A stretch of 51,019 bases of DNA from Paracoccaceae bacterium (GCA_947468085.1 CANIKY010000006.1:1-51019); one strand, 5' to 3'. Positions 34,798 to 44,628 are shown, numbered from the stretch's first letter. Notes: generated by a model not told the origin, from the letters alone. Made by a program: numbers and translations.

Positions 34798-34864
34798 ACG
34801 GCTCTGTTGTTTCACCGCCTGACGAATCCTGTAGGGTCCTGGGCGTAGTCTAAGGAAGATCGCA

Positions 34865-34999
34865 ATGAAGCGCACGTTCCAACCGTCGAACCTGGTTCGC
34901 GCCCGCCGCCACGGCTTTCGCGCCCGTATGGCCACCAAGGGTGGCCGTCTGGTGCTAAATGCCCGTCGTGCGCGTGGCCGCAAGAAGCTGTCGGCCTAA
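34865..34999 (+). CDS. rpmH: 50S ribosomal protein L34
   Basis: A 44-residue very basic protein: [20 protein letters not shown] at the start and [13 protein letters not shown] at the end, the classic L34 pattern at the exact expected length. AAGGAAGATC lies just before the ATG. It heads the conserved rpmH-rnpA-yidD order. Confidence 0.97.
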   Translation: MKRTFQPSNLVRARRHGFRARMATKGGRLVLNARRARGRKKLSA

Positions 35000-35038
35000 G
35001 ATCGCGCCGGCCCTGCGGGTCGGCTGATGGAGGCTGAT

Positions 35039-35449
35039 ATGACACCGCCGAGGCAATCGGATCTCAGGGACAACCCTGAAACCGACCTGCCTGCGGCGGT
35101 TTTGTTATGTTTGGTGGTGCTGCGCCAGCGGGCTGATTATCTGCGCGCGGCCCAAGGCCGCAAGGCGGGCACAGGCGGGTTTTTACTACAGGCGCGCGCC
35201 CGCGGCGATACTGATCCCAGCGCCCGCGTCGGATTTACCGCAAGTAAGAAAATCGGCAACGCGGTGTTTCGAAACCGCGCCAAACGCCGCCTGCGCGCCC
35301 TAGCGCGCGAGGTGCTGGCCCCTGAGGCCCGCGCAGGTTGGGATTATGTGCTGGTGGCCAAGCCCAATGCCACCGTCAGCCGCGATTATGGCCTGTTGCA
35401 AGCCGATCTGCGTAGCGCCATAGCCTTGGTCCACAAGGACCGTATATGA
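35039..35449 (+). CDS. rnpA: Ribonuclease P protein component
   Basis: A 136-residue basic protein that supports the RNase P RNA in 5' maturation of tRNAs. [28 protein letters not shown] holds the family RNR motif. ATG 35039 was preferred because GGAGG lies 6 nt upstream; an ATG at 35027 adds four residues. It is immediately downstream of rpmH, and its stop overlaps yidD as ATGA. Confidence 0.95.
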   Translation: MTPPRQSDLRDNPETDLPAAVLLCLVVLRQRADYLRAAQGRKAGTGGFLLQARARGDTDPSARVGFTASKKIGNAVFRNRAKRRLRALAREVLAPEARAGWDYVLVAKPNATVSRDYGLLQADLRSAIALVHKDRI

Positions 35450-35703
35450 CCCCCGCCGCTTACCTGTTATCCTTGCCCGTAAAGGCCTACCGCTTGGTGC
35501 TTAGCCCCTATGTCGGGCATGGCTGCCGGTATCAGCCCACCTGCTCGGCCTATGCGCTGGATGCGTTAGACAGGCACGGCGCGCTGAAAGGTGGCTGGCT
35601 GACCGCCAAGCGTATATGCCGCTGCCACCCATTGGGCGGCAGCGGCTATGATCCTGTGCCGGGTGCTGACCCCGACTTTGACGCTAAAGCTTCTCAAAAG
35701 TGA
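35446..35703 (+). CDS. yidD: Membrane protein insertion efficiency factor
   Basis: An 85-residue protein with the YidD signature: an amphipathic N-terminus ([36 protein letters not shown]) and [18 protein letters not shown] with conserved cysteines. It assists YidC-dependent insertion at the inner membrane. Start overlaps rnpA (ATGA). Its last 20 bp overlap the convergent DUF3833 gene. Normally yidC follows closely; here it lies 6.9 kb away. Confidence 0.96.
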   Translation: MTPAAYLLSLPVKAYRLVLSPYVGHGCRYQPTCSAYALDALDRHGALKGGWLTAKRICRCHPLGGSGYDPVPGADPDFDAKASQK

Positions 35704-36253
35704 TGCTGACATCGCCCAAGGTGACGCCGTATTTCATCATATAAGCGCGGTTATAGGCGCGGGTATCCGACAAAAGCCAGATCCAGTCGTCAAAGCTGAC
35801 ACGGGTTGTGGTCGTAGGCCCACCCGCCTGTGTCACGGGTAGGTCAATCGTATAGCGCCAATTGAACCGATCGCCGCGCACCTCGCCTTTGGCCACGCCC
35901 ACAACACCGGGGGCGGTGCCTTCCCAAGTCGTCTCGCCCGTCTTGTGGAGGGTCCAAACGCGCTGCTCGGTCGATCCGTCTTCATAAACGAAATCTTCGA
36001 CGAGTTTCAGTTCCTTGCCATCCCACTTGCCGGCGATCTTCACCTCGAACTGGCGGCGCACCGTGCCGAACCGATCTTGGAACTGGCCATGCGCGATGAA
36101 ATTCCCGTCAAAAAATTTCTCAAGTTGAAACTGGCGGCCAGACAGGCTGGCATCCTTGAACGACGGATGACCGGTGCAAGAGGCCAGAAAGGCCAAGCTT
36201 AACGACAAGGCGGTGGCCAAACCGAGGCCAAGAGTCAATCGGGTGGCACGCAT
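35684..36253 (-). CDS. DUF3833 family lipoprotein
   Basis: A 189-residue protein with a lipoprotein signal ending LAFLASC (lipid-modified Cys at about 26). The remainder has [49 protein letters not shown], matching the DUF3833 family. The beta-rich body suggests a small lipid-binding or structural fold in the periplasm, attached to a membrane. Function unknown. It overlaps the end of yidD on the other strand by 20 bp. Confidence 0.82.
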   Translation of the reverse strand: MRATRLTLGLGLATALSLSLAFLASCTGHPSFKDASLSGRQFQLEKFFDGNFIAHGQFQDRFGTVRRQFEVKIAGKWDGKELKLVEDFVYEDGSTEQRVWTLHKTGETTWEGTAPGVVGVAKGEVRGDRFNWRYTIDLPVTQAGGPTTTTRVSFDDWIWLLSDTRAYNRAYMMKYGVTLGDVSITFEKL

Positions 36254-36682
36254 GGCAAACTCCTTTTGTTTAACGTTTTACGCAGCAAAGGGCCGCTTGG
36301 ATGCGTTTTCAGATGTGCCCAAATACCCCCAACGGTGTGATATTTGTTTATCCGCCGATAATGTTCAACGTGCTGTAAATCCGCCCGTCATAGGTGCCAT
36401 CCTTCGGCGAAGCGTCGGACCAAACGTAGTTTGGCCGCTTTGCCCGCAATCACCCGAAAGGTTCATCAGTTCGCCAAAGCCGACCCTTCTTTGGCTATTT
36501 TTATAAGACTTTCAGCCACTTTTGTTCAGCGTGCCGGCGATCATGCGATAGACCAAACGTGTGAACCCTTTTGCCAACTCGATGAGATCCGCAATCATCC
36601 AGCCTTACTGAGTGTCGGTTGTTCAACCGATCCCACTCCCAGCCTCAAAACAGGGTGGGGCGTTAAAGGTTGGCCTAAGCTA
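36254..36682. other. Gap between DUF3833 and the RTX gene
   Basis: No gene was recognised in these 429 bases. The left end must carry the promoter of the DUF3833 gene (GGAG lies before its ATG). A copy of the dispersed motif lies at 36307-36329. On the minus strand a frame ending at 36348 reads NYVWSDASPKDGTYDGRIY before its stop, but a stop codon cuts it upstream. Confidence 0.4.
36307..36329 (+). repeat. Third locus of the dispersed 23-bp motif
   Basis: TTTCAGATGTGCCCAAATAC followed by CCC matches the copy at 5457-5479 at 21 of 23 positions. It lies about 55 bp upstream of the DUF3833 gene. Confidence 0.5.
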
Positions 36683-39600
36683 TCAAAAGATCAGCACGTC
36701 AAGGTAGGTCAGCGTCGGATGGCCATCCAGCACTGCGATTTGGACGGCGGCCCCACTGCCGCTGCCATCTGCATCGTAATAAAGCGCCCCTGTGGTCTTG
36801 TTGTAGACCACCCGGTCCGAACTATCGTCGCCACCTGTGGCGCCGGCAGCAGCATAAAACGCTGATGAGCCAAGAGCCCCCGCCGTAGTACCTAGGCCAG
36901 TGAACACTGCCTTGGAAAGGTTGATATGGTCGGTGCCTGATTTGAAGTCAGAAATGGTGTCGGTACCAGTCAATTGGTTGAACACAAAGGTGTCTGCGCC
37001 AGTCCCGCCAGTGAGATTATCTGCGCCAGCGCCCCCGTCCAGCGTATCATTGCCAGCACCACCAGAAAGCGTGTCATTGCCGATCAAACCCGACAAAGTG
37101 TTGGCCCCGCCGTTGCCGGTGATCTCATTTGCCAGAGCGTTGCCTGTACCAGCAACGTTGGTGATGCCCGTTAGCGTGAGGTTCTCAAAATAGCTTGATA
37201 GGGTGTAGGCGAGCGTGGTTTGCACAACATCCGTGCCGCCGCGGTCGATCTCCACGACAACATCACTGGCGCTATCGACCACATAGGTGTCATCGCCACT
37301 GCCGCCCGTCATGCTGTCGTTGCCAGTGCCGCCGTCAAGGGTATCGTTGCCGTCACCGCCAGAGAGCGTATCGTTGGCCGCGTCACCCGACAGACTATTC
37401 GCCCCACTATTGCCAGTGATCACGTTGGCCAGCGTGTTGCCGGTGCCGTTGATGCTGGCAGTGCCTGTCAGGGTCAAGTTCTCGACATTGGCCAATAGTG
37501 TATGGCTAACCGAGCTTTGCACAACATCGGTGCCCGAACCGGCACCACTTGCTTCCACGACAATATCTCTGTCGCTATCCACCACATACGTATCATCGCC
37601 ATTTCCACCAGTCATGCTGTCGATGCCAGCGCCACCGTCCAGCGAGTCAGTCCCTTCGCCACCCAACAAAGTGTCGTTGCCCATGCCACCCAATAGCGTG
37701 TCATTGCCAGCGTCGCCCGATAGTGTGTTGGCACCAGTGTTACCGGTGATCGCGTTGGCCAGAATATTGCCGGTGCCGTTGATGCTGCTGCCACCCAAAA
37801 GCGTCAGGTTTTCAACATCGGTCGTCAATGTGTACTGGACCGAGGATTGCACCAGATCAGTGCCCGCATTGCTACCTTCCACGACAGCATCACTGGCAGT
37901 ATCAACCATATAGGTGTCATTGCCAGCCCCGCCCGTCATGCTGTCGTTGCCCGTACCACCGTCCAAAGTGTCATTGCCCGCATCGCCCGACAAAGTATCA
38001 TTACCTGAACCGCCCGACAGGGCGTTCGCATTCACATCGCCTGTCAAAGCATCGTGATACGCAGAGCCGATGAGGCTTTCGATGCTGGCAAGTGTTTCAG
38101 TGCCAGCCCCCCCTGTGTTCTGGGCGGATGTCAGGGCAAGGCTTATGGTCACAGCACCAGCGGATGATGCGTAGGTTGCCGTATCAACACCTTCCCCACC
38201 GGTCAGGCTGTCATCGCCGGTGCCGCCGTCAAGCGTGTCATTGCCCGAACCGCCCGATAGGGTGTCATTGCCAGCGGCACCCGACAAACGGTTGGCACCG
38301 CTGTTGCCGTTTATCACATTGGCCAGCGTGTTTCCGGTGCCGTCAATGGTGCCGCTGTCTGTCAGGGTCAAGTTCTCGACATTGGCAGAAAGCGTATGGG
38401 TCACAGCGCTTTGCACCAGATCGGTGCCTGAACCGACAGCGCTAGTTTCAACGACCACATCTTTGGTGCTGTCCACAACATAAGTATCATCGCCACTTCC
38501 ACCGGTCATGGTGTCGTCGCCGGCACCCCCGTCAAGAGTGTCATTGCCGTCACCACCCGACAAACTATCTTGCCCAGAGCCGCCCGACACCGAGTCATTC
38601 CCAGCTTCGCCCGACAAAGTGTTGGCACCACCGTTGCCGGTGATGACGTTGGCCATCGCGCTGCCAGTGCCGTTGATGTTGTTGGTGCCTGTCAGGATCA
38701 GGTTTTCAACTTCGACCGCTAATGTGTAATCGACGGTGCTGTACACCAGATCGGTGCCCGCTGAGCTACTTTCCACGACAAGATCGCCGGCGCTGTCCAC
38801 CACATAAGTATCATCACCGCTTCCACCGGTCATGCTGTCGTTGCCAGCACCTCCATCAAGCGTGTCATTGCCGACACCACCCGACAAAGTATCATTGCCA
38901 GACGCGCCCGACAGGGAGTCATTGCCAACGTCACCCGACAGACTGTTCGCCCCGCTGTTGCCGGTGATCACATTATCAAGCGAGTTTCCCGTGCCATGGA
39001 TATCACTGCTGCCCAAAAGCGTCAGGTTCTCAAAGTCGGTTGATAGGACATATGTGATAGAGCTTTGCACCAGATCGGTGCCCGCTGAGCTACTTTCCAC
39101 GACAAGATCGTCAGCGCTGTCCACCACATAAGTATCATCACCGCTTCCGCCTGTCATGCTGTCGTTGCCCGTGCCACCGTCCAGAGTGTCATTGCCAACG
39201 CCGCCTGATAAAGTGTCATCGCCAGAACCACCTGATAGGCCGTTGGCATCAGCATCACCCGTCAGGGTATCTTGGTAGGCAGAACCGATCAGGTTTTCGA
39301 TGCTGACAAATGTATCCGTGCCAGCCCCTCCAGTATTCTGGGCAGATGTCAGCGCAAGGTTTGCAGACACCGCCGCCGAGGACGAGGCGTAAGTCGCTGT
39401 GTCCAGGCCAGAACCTCCGTTCAGGCTGTCATTACCAGCACCGCCGTCAAGCGTGTCATTGCCCGCGCCGCCAGATAGGGTGTCATTGCCAGCTTCGCCC
39501 GACAGACTGTTCGCAATGCTATTGCCGCTGATCACATTGGCCAGCGCGTTGCCAGTTCCATTGATGTTGCTGACGCCGGTAAGGGTCAGGTCTTCAACAT

Positions 39601-40726
39601 TGGCCGATAAGGTAAAATTGACAGAGCTCTGCACCAGATCAGTGCCTGCATCGCTGCTTTCAACGGCCAGATCACTGGTACTGTCCACGACATAAATATC
39701 ATTGCCACTTCCGCCAGTCATGCTGTCGTTGCCAGCACCACCGTCAAGAGTGTCATTGCCTGAACCACCCAGCAAACTATCATTGCCCAAACCACCAAAC
39801 AACGCGTCGTTGCCCGCGTCCCCCGACAGAGTGTTGGCGACACTGTTGCCGATGACCACGTTGTCAGCCGTGTTACCCGTACCATTGATGGCGCCGATAC
39901 CCGTGAGGGTCAGGTTTTCAATATTGGCTGATAATGTGTACTCAACCGAGCTTTGCACCAAATCGGTGCCCCCTGCGCTAGCCTCCACGACAGTATCGCT
40001 AGAGTGATCGACCACATAAGTGTCGTTACCACTCCCGCCAGTCATGGTGTCGATGCCAGAGCCTCCGTCAAGCGAGTCAGTGCCATCACCGCCCGACAAA
40101 CTGTCATTCCCAGCGCCGCCTGACAAAGTATCATTCCCAGCGTCACCCGACAGAATGTTCGCCCCACTGTTGCCGGTGATCAGGTTATCAAGCGTGTTGC
40201 CCGTGCCATTGATGCTGCTGCTTCCCGTAAGGGTCAGGTTATCAACATAGGCCGATAAGGTGTAGGTTACCGAGCTTTGGACTAGATCGGTGCCCCCGCC
40301 GCTAATCTCCACGATAACATCGCCGGCACTGTCCACGACATAGGTGTCATTGCCCGTCCCGCCCGTCATGCTGTCATTGCCCGTGCCACCGTCGAGCGTG
40401 TCTTGGCCACCCCCTCCGACCAGCGTGTCATTGCCCGAAGCGCCTGACAGGCTGTTTGCCGTGTCATCACCAGTCAAGCTATCGTTAAAAGCTGAACCAA
40501 TCAGGTTTTCAATGGTTAAAAGTTTATCAGTTCCAGCGCCAACTGTGTTCTGGGGATAGGTCAGCGCAAGGCTGACGGAAACCGCACTTGAGGCCGTGGA
40601 ATAAGTTGCTGTGTCAATCCCAGCACCGCCGTTAAGGGTGTCGTTACCCGCACCACCATCCAGCGTGTCATTGCCAGAACCACCGGCGAGCGAGTCATTG
40701 CCAACCGTGCCAGTATACAACGTCAT
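36683..40726 (-). CDS. Giant RTX-type (hemolysin calcium-binding) repeat protein
   Basis: A 1347-residue acidic protein built almost only of GGxGNDxLxGG nonapeptide repeats, which bind Ca2+ in a beta-roll. They alternate with nine copies of a TDLVQSSVxYTLSxxxENLTLTG-INGTGN module. Three copies of a second module (TATYxSSxxAV...NTGGAGTxxxxSIENLIGSA) lie near residues 40, 440 and 870. The C-terminus (GADTFVF, DTISDFKSGTDHINLS, then a hydrophobic end) resembles the non-cleaved signal of type I secretion substrates. No enzymatic domain is visible and it starts directly in repeats. It may be a secreted adhesin/matrix protein or a passenger lacking its catalytic part. No type I secretion genes are in the window. 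Confidence 0.85.
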   Translation of the reverse strand: MTLYTGTVGNDSLAGGSGNDTLDGGAGNDTLNGGAGIDTATYSTASSAVSVSLALTYPQNTVGAGTDKLLTIENLIGSAFNDSLTGDDTANSLSGASGNDTLVGGGGQDTLDGGTGNDSMTGGTGNDTYVVDSAGDVIVEISGGGTDLVQSSVTYTLSAYVDNLTLTGSSSINGTGNTLDNLITGNSGANILSGDAGNDTLSGGAGNDSLSGGDGTDSLDGGSGIDTMTGGSGNDTYVVDHSSDTVVEASAGGTDLVQSSVEYTLSANIENLTLTGIGAINGTGNTADNVVIGNSVANTLSGDAGNDALFGGLGNDSLLGGSGNDTLDGGAGNDSMTGGSGNDIYVVDSTSDLAVESSDAGTDLVQSSVNFTLSANVEDLTLTGVSNINGTGNALANVISGNSIANSLSGEAGNDTLSGGAGNDTLDGGAGNDSLNGGSGLDTATYASSSAAVSANLALTSAQNTGGAGTDTFVSIENLIGSAYQDTLTGDADANGLSGGSGDDTLSGGVGNDTLDGGTGNDSMTGGSGDDTYVVDSADDLVVESSSAGTDLVQSSITYVLSTDFENLTLLGSSDIHGTGNSLDNVITGNSGANSLSGDVGNDSLSGASGNDTLSGGVGNDTLDGGAGNDSMTGGSGDDTYVVDSAGDLVVESSSAGTDLVYSTVDYTLAVEVENLILTGTNNINGTGSAMANVITGNGGANTLSGEAGNDSVSGGSGQDSLSGGDGNDTLDGGAGDDTMTGGSGDDTYVVDSTKDVVVETSAVGSGTDLVQSAVTHTLSANVENLTLTDSGTIDGTGNTLANVINGNSGANRLSGAAGNDTLSGGSGNDTLDGGTGDDSLTGGEGVDTATYASSAGAVTISLALTSAQNTGGAGTETLASIESLIGSAYHDALTGDVNANALSGGSGNDTLSGDAGNDTLDGGTGNDSMTGGAGNDTYMVDTASDAVVEGSNAGTDLVQSSVQYTLTTDVENLTLLGGSSINGTGNILANAITGNTGANTLSGDAGNDTLLGGMGNDTLLGGEGTDSLDGGAGIDSMTGGNGDDTYVVDSDRDIVVEASGAGSGTDVVQSSVSHTLLANVENLTLTGTASINGTGNTLANVITGNSGANSLSGDAANDTLSGGDGNDTLDGGTGNDSMTGGSGDDTYVVDSASDVVVEIDRGGTDVVQTTLAYTLSSYFENLTLTGITNVAGTGNALANEITGNGGANTLSGLIGNDTLSGGAGNDTLDGGAGADNLTGGTGADTFVFNQLTGTDTISDFKSGTDHINLSKAVFTGLGTTAGALGSSAFYAAAGATGGDDSSDRVVYNKTTGALYYDADGSGSGAAVQIAVLDGHPTLTYLDVLIF

Positions 40727-41675
40727 TTTCTAAAACTCACACTAAAAGGTGAAAGACACCGCTTTGATTTCTCAGGGCATTCTGGGCACCATTTTGTAAG
40801 CAAAAGCAAGCGAGAAAGCGTCGCAAAAGCTGAAACTATAATGCCTATGTCCTTGGATTTTTGGCAAGTCCAAGCAGGTTTTTTAAATCAGCTAAAAGAA
40901 ATCACCTTCATGCCGGACGGTCGTGTGCCACAGTTCGCTTTAACCACCATCAGCTGTTTTACATCTTGGCTGGATTTGGGGGACGGATCGCTGGCTTTTA
41001 GGACCCATCAGGGCAAGAAGGTGTTCGTTCTGCGCCACAAGTCAGGCGTCTTGCAGGCGGGGCACATCGGATAAGCTGTCGTTGATAAACTCCTGCCGTT
41101 CGTTCAACAGATGGGGCATGCACTGGCTATCACAAAGTCCTCGTCCAGCCGTCGGGATGGGCGTCAAGATATTGTAAGCGATGATCAGCAGAGCGGTTCT
41201 TAACAATTGAAACGGCACTTCTTAGGGTTCTGGGACGAGTTCATGATAGGGGCATCGACCACAGTTGTCTCCTTTTAACCTTTGCGAGGTACCAGATTTG
41301 CTTTTCTGCCGCCTCTTTGCCTTCGTGCCCGGGGCCGATTGCAACACCTTCGCCGGCACCCCTGATTACCCCATCATCCCCTGCTATCGTTGCCGCGACC
41401 AAGCAGGCTTGCAACGCGCTCAAGCCAAGAAATGGCTGCACAAGTGAAAGACACCCCACCAAGCCGCCGTCAGACCAAGGTGCGCACCCTGATAAACGTT
41501 CGCCCTTTGCATATGGCAGATCCCGACCTGTTCGCCGTTACAGGCCTTGCGCGGCATTTGGGCGAATTTGCTATAAATCCTTGGCATTTAAGAGATGCAG
41601 ATTAAGATCCACTTTGCATCCGTCCGCTAGCCTTGACCTGTGGCGTTTTGCCATGTGTGATGGCAGGAGAATGCT
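40727..41675. other. About 950 bp without a recognisable gene
   Basis: Several short frames exist (for example 40841-41074 and 41390-41605 on +, 41241-41462 on -), but none has a recognisable family. The first 120 bases next to the RTX gene should hold its promoter and look AT-richer. The base make-up looks less GC-rich and less codon-structured than the flanks, as expected for decayed or acquired DNA. No terminal inverted repeats or transposase were seen. Confidence 0.4.
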
Positions 41676-42515
41676 GTGCCCCTTGGCGCTTTTAGAACCA
41701 CGCCGCATCCCAAGACCCCGATCCTTCAAGGCGCTTTGGAACAGGCCCTGCGTCAGGGCGAGATCCGCGCCCATTATCAACCGCAAGTCTGCACCAAAAC
41801 CGGCGCCCTGACAGGGTGTGAGGCGCTGGCCAGATGGCTTCACCCCACCCGCGGCTTGCTGGCACCCGCCGACTTTCTTCCCCAGATAGATGCTTGCGGC
41901 TTAACCGGCCATCTTGGCGCGTTGATGGTGGAAAATGCCCTGACGGCCCTTGGCGATTGGGACAGGGCCGGGGTTCACATGCCCAGTGTGGCGGTGAATT
42001 TTACCCAAGCTGACTTGAACCGCCCTCATCTTGTCAGCCAATTGGCTTGGGACATCGACCGCCACGCCCTGACAGCCGATCGCTTGACCATCGAGGTTTT
42101 GGAAACCGTCCCAAGCAGGGCGAAAAATAGCCGGATTGTTGCCAATATCGCGGGCCTTGCCCGCCTAGGCTGCGGAATTGATCTGGATGATTTTGGCACA
42201 GGCCACGCGACCTTGGCCGCCGTGAGACATTTTGCAGTGGGCCGGATCAAGATTGACCGCCGCTTCGTCAGCGGGGTGCACCGTGACCCAAGGGTGCAAA
42301 CTTGCCTTGGTGCCATGGTTGCCTTGGCCAAGGAACTGGGCCTGCAAACCTTGGCCGAAGGCGTGGAAACCCCCGCCGATCTGGCGATGGTGGCCGATCT
42401 GGGCTGTGACGCTGTACAAGGTTTTCACATCGCCCCGCCCATGGCCGCCAGTGCGATGGCCGCGTGGATACCCCGCCACACCAACCTTAGTGCCCGCCTG
42501 CGGCTGACAGCCTAG
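41676..42515 (+). CDS. Stand-alone EAL-domain c-di-GMP phosphodiesterase
   Basis: A 279-residue protein that is essentially one EAL domain with no GGDEF, sensor or membrane part. The EAL signature is complete (CEALARW, Glu49). NFTQADL (Asn108), LTIEVLE (Glu140), DLDDFGTG (Asp171/172), KIDRRF (Lys192), AEGVE and QGFHIAPPM are all present, so it should hydrolyse c-di-GMP. The start is GTG 41676, with AGGAGA at 5-7 nt. The RTX gene next door could be linked, as c-di-GMP often controls adhesins, but they are 950 bp apart and divergent. Confidence 0.88.
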   Translation: MPLGAFRTTPHPKTPILQGALEQALRQGEIRAHYQPQVCTKTGALTGCEALARWLHPTRGLLAPADFLPQIDACGLTGHLGALMVENALTALGDWDRAGVHMPSVAVNFTQADLNRPHLVSQLAWDIDRHALTADRLTIEVLETVPSRAKNSRIVANIAGLARLGCGIDLDDFGTGHATLAAVRHFAVGRIKIDRRFVSGVHRDPRVQTCLGAMVALAKELGLQTLAEGVETPADLAMVADLGCDAVQGFHIAPPMAASAMAAWIPRHTNLSARLRLTA

Positions 42516-42641
42516 GCCCAAATCCCCCTGATCAGCCCCGACTTCTGCCAACGCAGGCACAATTGCTGTGAAACCGCTTGACCTTTCATCCCCCCTGTCG
42601 TTGAAGGTCGCAGATTCAGCTTAGAAATGGCGGAAGTCCCG

Positions 42642-44519
42642 ATGGACGATCAGAACAAGAACCTTCTCCTTGCAACCGTGCTGTCTGCCGTGGTCATCCT
42701 GATCTGGTTTGTGGCGGGACCGATGCTGTTTCCGACATGGTTCCCCAGCGAGCAGCCCGCTCTCACAGCCCTTCCGGCGGAAACGGCGACAACTGCCACG
42801 ACTCCCACGGTTGCGGATCTGGCGCCCACGACCCCAGCGCTAACCGCCACCGCCGAACCCCAAGCCCCACGCCTGTCGGTGGATACGCCCAAACTTTCAG
42901 GCTCGATCTCGATGCTGGGTGGACGGATCGACGATCTGGCGCTGAAGACGTATCGTCAAACCGTTGATCCAACCTCGCCCACGGTGCAGTTGCTGTCACC
43001 GGTTGGCAAGGACAAGGCCTATTACGCGGTTTTTGGCTTTGCCCCCGGAAATGGCCTGACCGAGGCCGATGTGCCCGGTGCGAAAACCCAGTGGACGCTG
43101 ACCAACGGGACCACACTTGCCCCCGACCAGCCTGTGACGCTGACATGGGCCAACGACACGGGCCTGACCTTCACGCGGACGATCTCGGTGGATAAAGATT
43201 TCTTGTTCACCGTGACCGACCAAGTCGCCAACTCTGGCACAACCGAGGCACGTTTGGCCCCTTACGGCATCATCGCGCGGCACGGCCTGCCCAAGCTGGA
43301 GGGCGTCTATGTGGTGCATGAGGGCCCTGTGCGCCGGATCGACGGCGATCTGGAAGAATCCAAATACAACGGTATGCCCAAACTGGCCGATTTTGAGGGG
43401 GCCAAGGGCGAAGCTATTGAATCGAAAGGTGATGGCTGGATCGGGTTTACCGACCATTACTGGATGACAACCCTGATCCCCGAACAGGGCAAGCCTTTTA
43501 CCGCCGTGACCAAATACACTCCCGCCGCCGACATCTACCAGACCGAGGTGCGCCAACCCCTTATGAACGTCGCCCCCGGGGCGACGGCGCAATCGTCGAT
43601 CCGCCTCTTTGCCGGTGCCAAAGAGTGGGAGACGATCTCAAACTATGAAAATAACCCCGGCTGGCTGTCGCGCCTGTTCGGGGCCAAGGTGAACGCTGAT
43701 CAAATCGCGATACCAGGCTTTATCGATTCAATCGACTGGGGCTGGTTCTTCTTCTTGACCAAACCGATCTTCTTTGTGCTGCACCTGATGCACAAGGTCT
43801 TAGGGAATATGGGGCTGGCGATCATCGGCCTGACCTTTATCTTGAAGCTGTTGGTTTTGCCCTTGGCGTACAAAAGCTACGTTTCTATGGCGCGCATGAA
43901 GGAACTTCAGCCTGAAATGGAAGTGCTGAAGGAAAAGGCGGGCGACGATAAGGCCAAGCTGCAAAAAGACATGATGGCGCTGTATAAGCAAAAAAAAGTC
44001 AATCCAGCGGCAGGCTGTTTGCCAATATTCTTTCAGATCCCGATTTTCTTTAGTCTGTACAAGGTGATCTACGTCACAATCGAACTGCGCCAGTCGCCAT
44101 TCTTTGGCTGGATCAAAGACCTGTCGATGCCCGACACCTCCTCGCTGTTCAACCTGTTTGGCGCCTTGCCTTGGGCTGCTCCGGTCGCGGGCAACATTCT
44201 CCACACCGTGTTCATCGGGCTTTTGCCAATTTTGCTGGGCGTGTCGATGTGGTTGCAGCAAAAGCTGAACCCAGCCCCAGCCGACAAAGCGCAAGCACAG
44301 ATCATGGCATGGATGCCGTGGATCTTTATGTTCATGCTGGGAAGCTTTGCGTCAGGCTTGGTGGTTTACTGGATCACCAACAACACGATCACCTTCGCCC
44401 AACAGTATATCATCATGTGGAGCCATGGGCACCGGCCCGATATCTTTGGCAACATCAAGGCCGTGGTGAAAAAGCCGGTGCCAAAAGCTGCCAATAGTGC
44501 AAAAGCACCAAGAAAATGA
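42642..44519 (+). CDS. yidC: Membrane protein insertase YidC
   Basis: A 625-residue YidC of the Gram-negative type. An N-terminal TM (NLLLATVLSAVVILIWFVAGP) is followed by an Ala/Thr/Pro-rich linker. Then come the large periplasmic beta-domain (to about 340) and the conserved TM core with KKKVNPAAGCLPIFFQIPIFFSLYKVIY and NNTITFAQQYI. ATG 42642 has GGAAG upstream; an ATG at 42627 would add five residues. A strong terminator follows. It is separated from yidD by accessory genes. Confidence 0.97.
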   Translation: MDDQNKNLLLATVLSAVVILIWFVAGPMLFPTWFPSEQPALTALPAETATTATTPTVADLAPTTPALTATAEPQAPRLSVDTPKLSGSISMLGGRIDDLALKTYRQTVDPTSPTVQLLSPVGKDKAYYAVFGFAPGNGLTEADVPGAKTQWTLTNGTTLAPDQPVTLTWANDTGLTFTRTISVDKDFLFTVTDQVANSGTTEARLAPYGIIARHGLPKLEGVYVVHEGPVRRIDGDLEESKYNGMPKLADFEGAKGEAIESKGDGWIGFTDHYWMTTLIPEQGKPFTAVTKYTPAADIYQTEVRQPLMNVAPGATAQSSIRLFAGAKEWETISNYENNPGWLSRLFGAKVNADQIAIPGFIDSIDWGWFFFLTKPIFFVLHLMHKVLGNMGLAIIGLTFILKLLVLPLAYKSYVSMARMKELQPEMEVLKEKAGDDKAKLQKDMMALYKQKKVNPAAGCLPIFFQIPIFFSLYKVIYVTIELRQSPFFGWIKDLSMPDTSSLFNLFGALPWAAPVAGNILHTVFIGLLPILLGVSMWLQQKLNPAPADKAQAQIMAWMPWIFMFMLGSFASGLVVYWITNNTITFAQQYIIMWSHGHRPDIFGNIKAVVKKPVPKAANSAKAPRK

Positions 44520-44559
44520 CAGGGCATTTGGCCCAAAGCCCGCGGCAGAGAACCCAAGA

Positions 44560-44594
44560 CAACGGACGCGAGGTTCTCGCGTCCGTTGCGTTTT
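44560..44594 (+). terminator. Strong Rho-independent terminator after yidC
   Basis: A perfect 13-bp stem (44560-44572 with 44576-44588) and GTT loop, followed by CGTTTT. It lies 41 bp after the yidC stop. Confidence 0.85.
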
Positions 44595-44628
44595 GCGCCT
44601 GGCCTCTCTTTGACGGATGGAACGAGAC

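Noticed and set aside
36348-36430. Possible protein tail reading NYVWSDASPKDGTYDGRIY on the minus strand
   Set aside because: It looks protein-like, but a stop codon cuts the frame just upstream and no start or family was found; at best a decayed fragment.
36960-40720. Regularly spaced DNA repeats resembling a CRISPR array
   Set aside because: They are the coding repeats of the RTX protein, in frame, of uneven spacing and without palindromic direct repeats or cas genes.
40841-41074. 77-codon frame in the gap left of the EAL gene
   Set aside because: No good ribosome-binding site, no known family; not supported as a gene.
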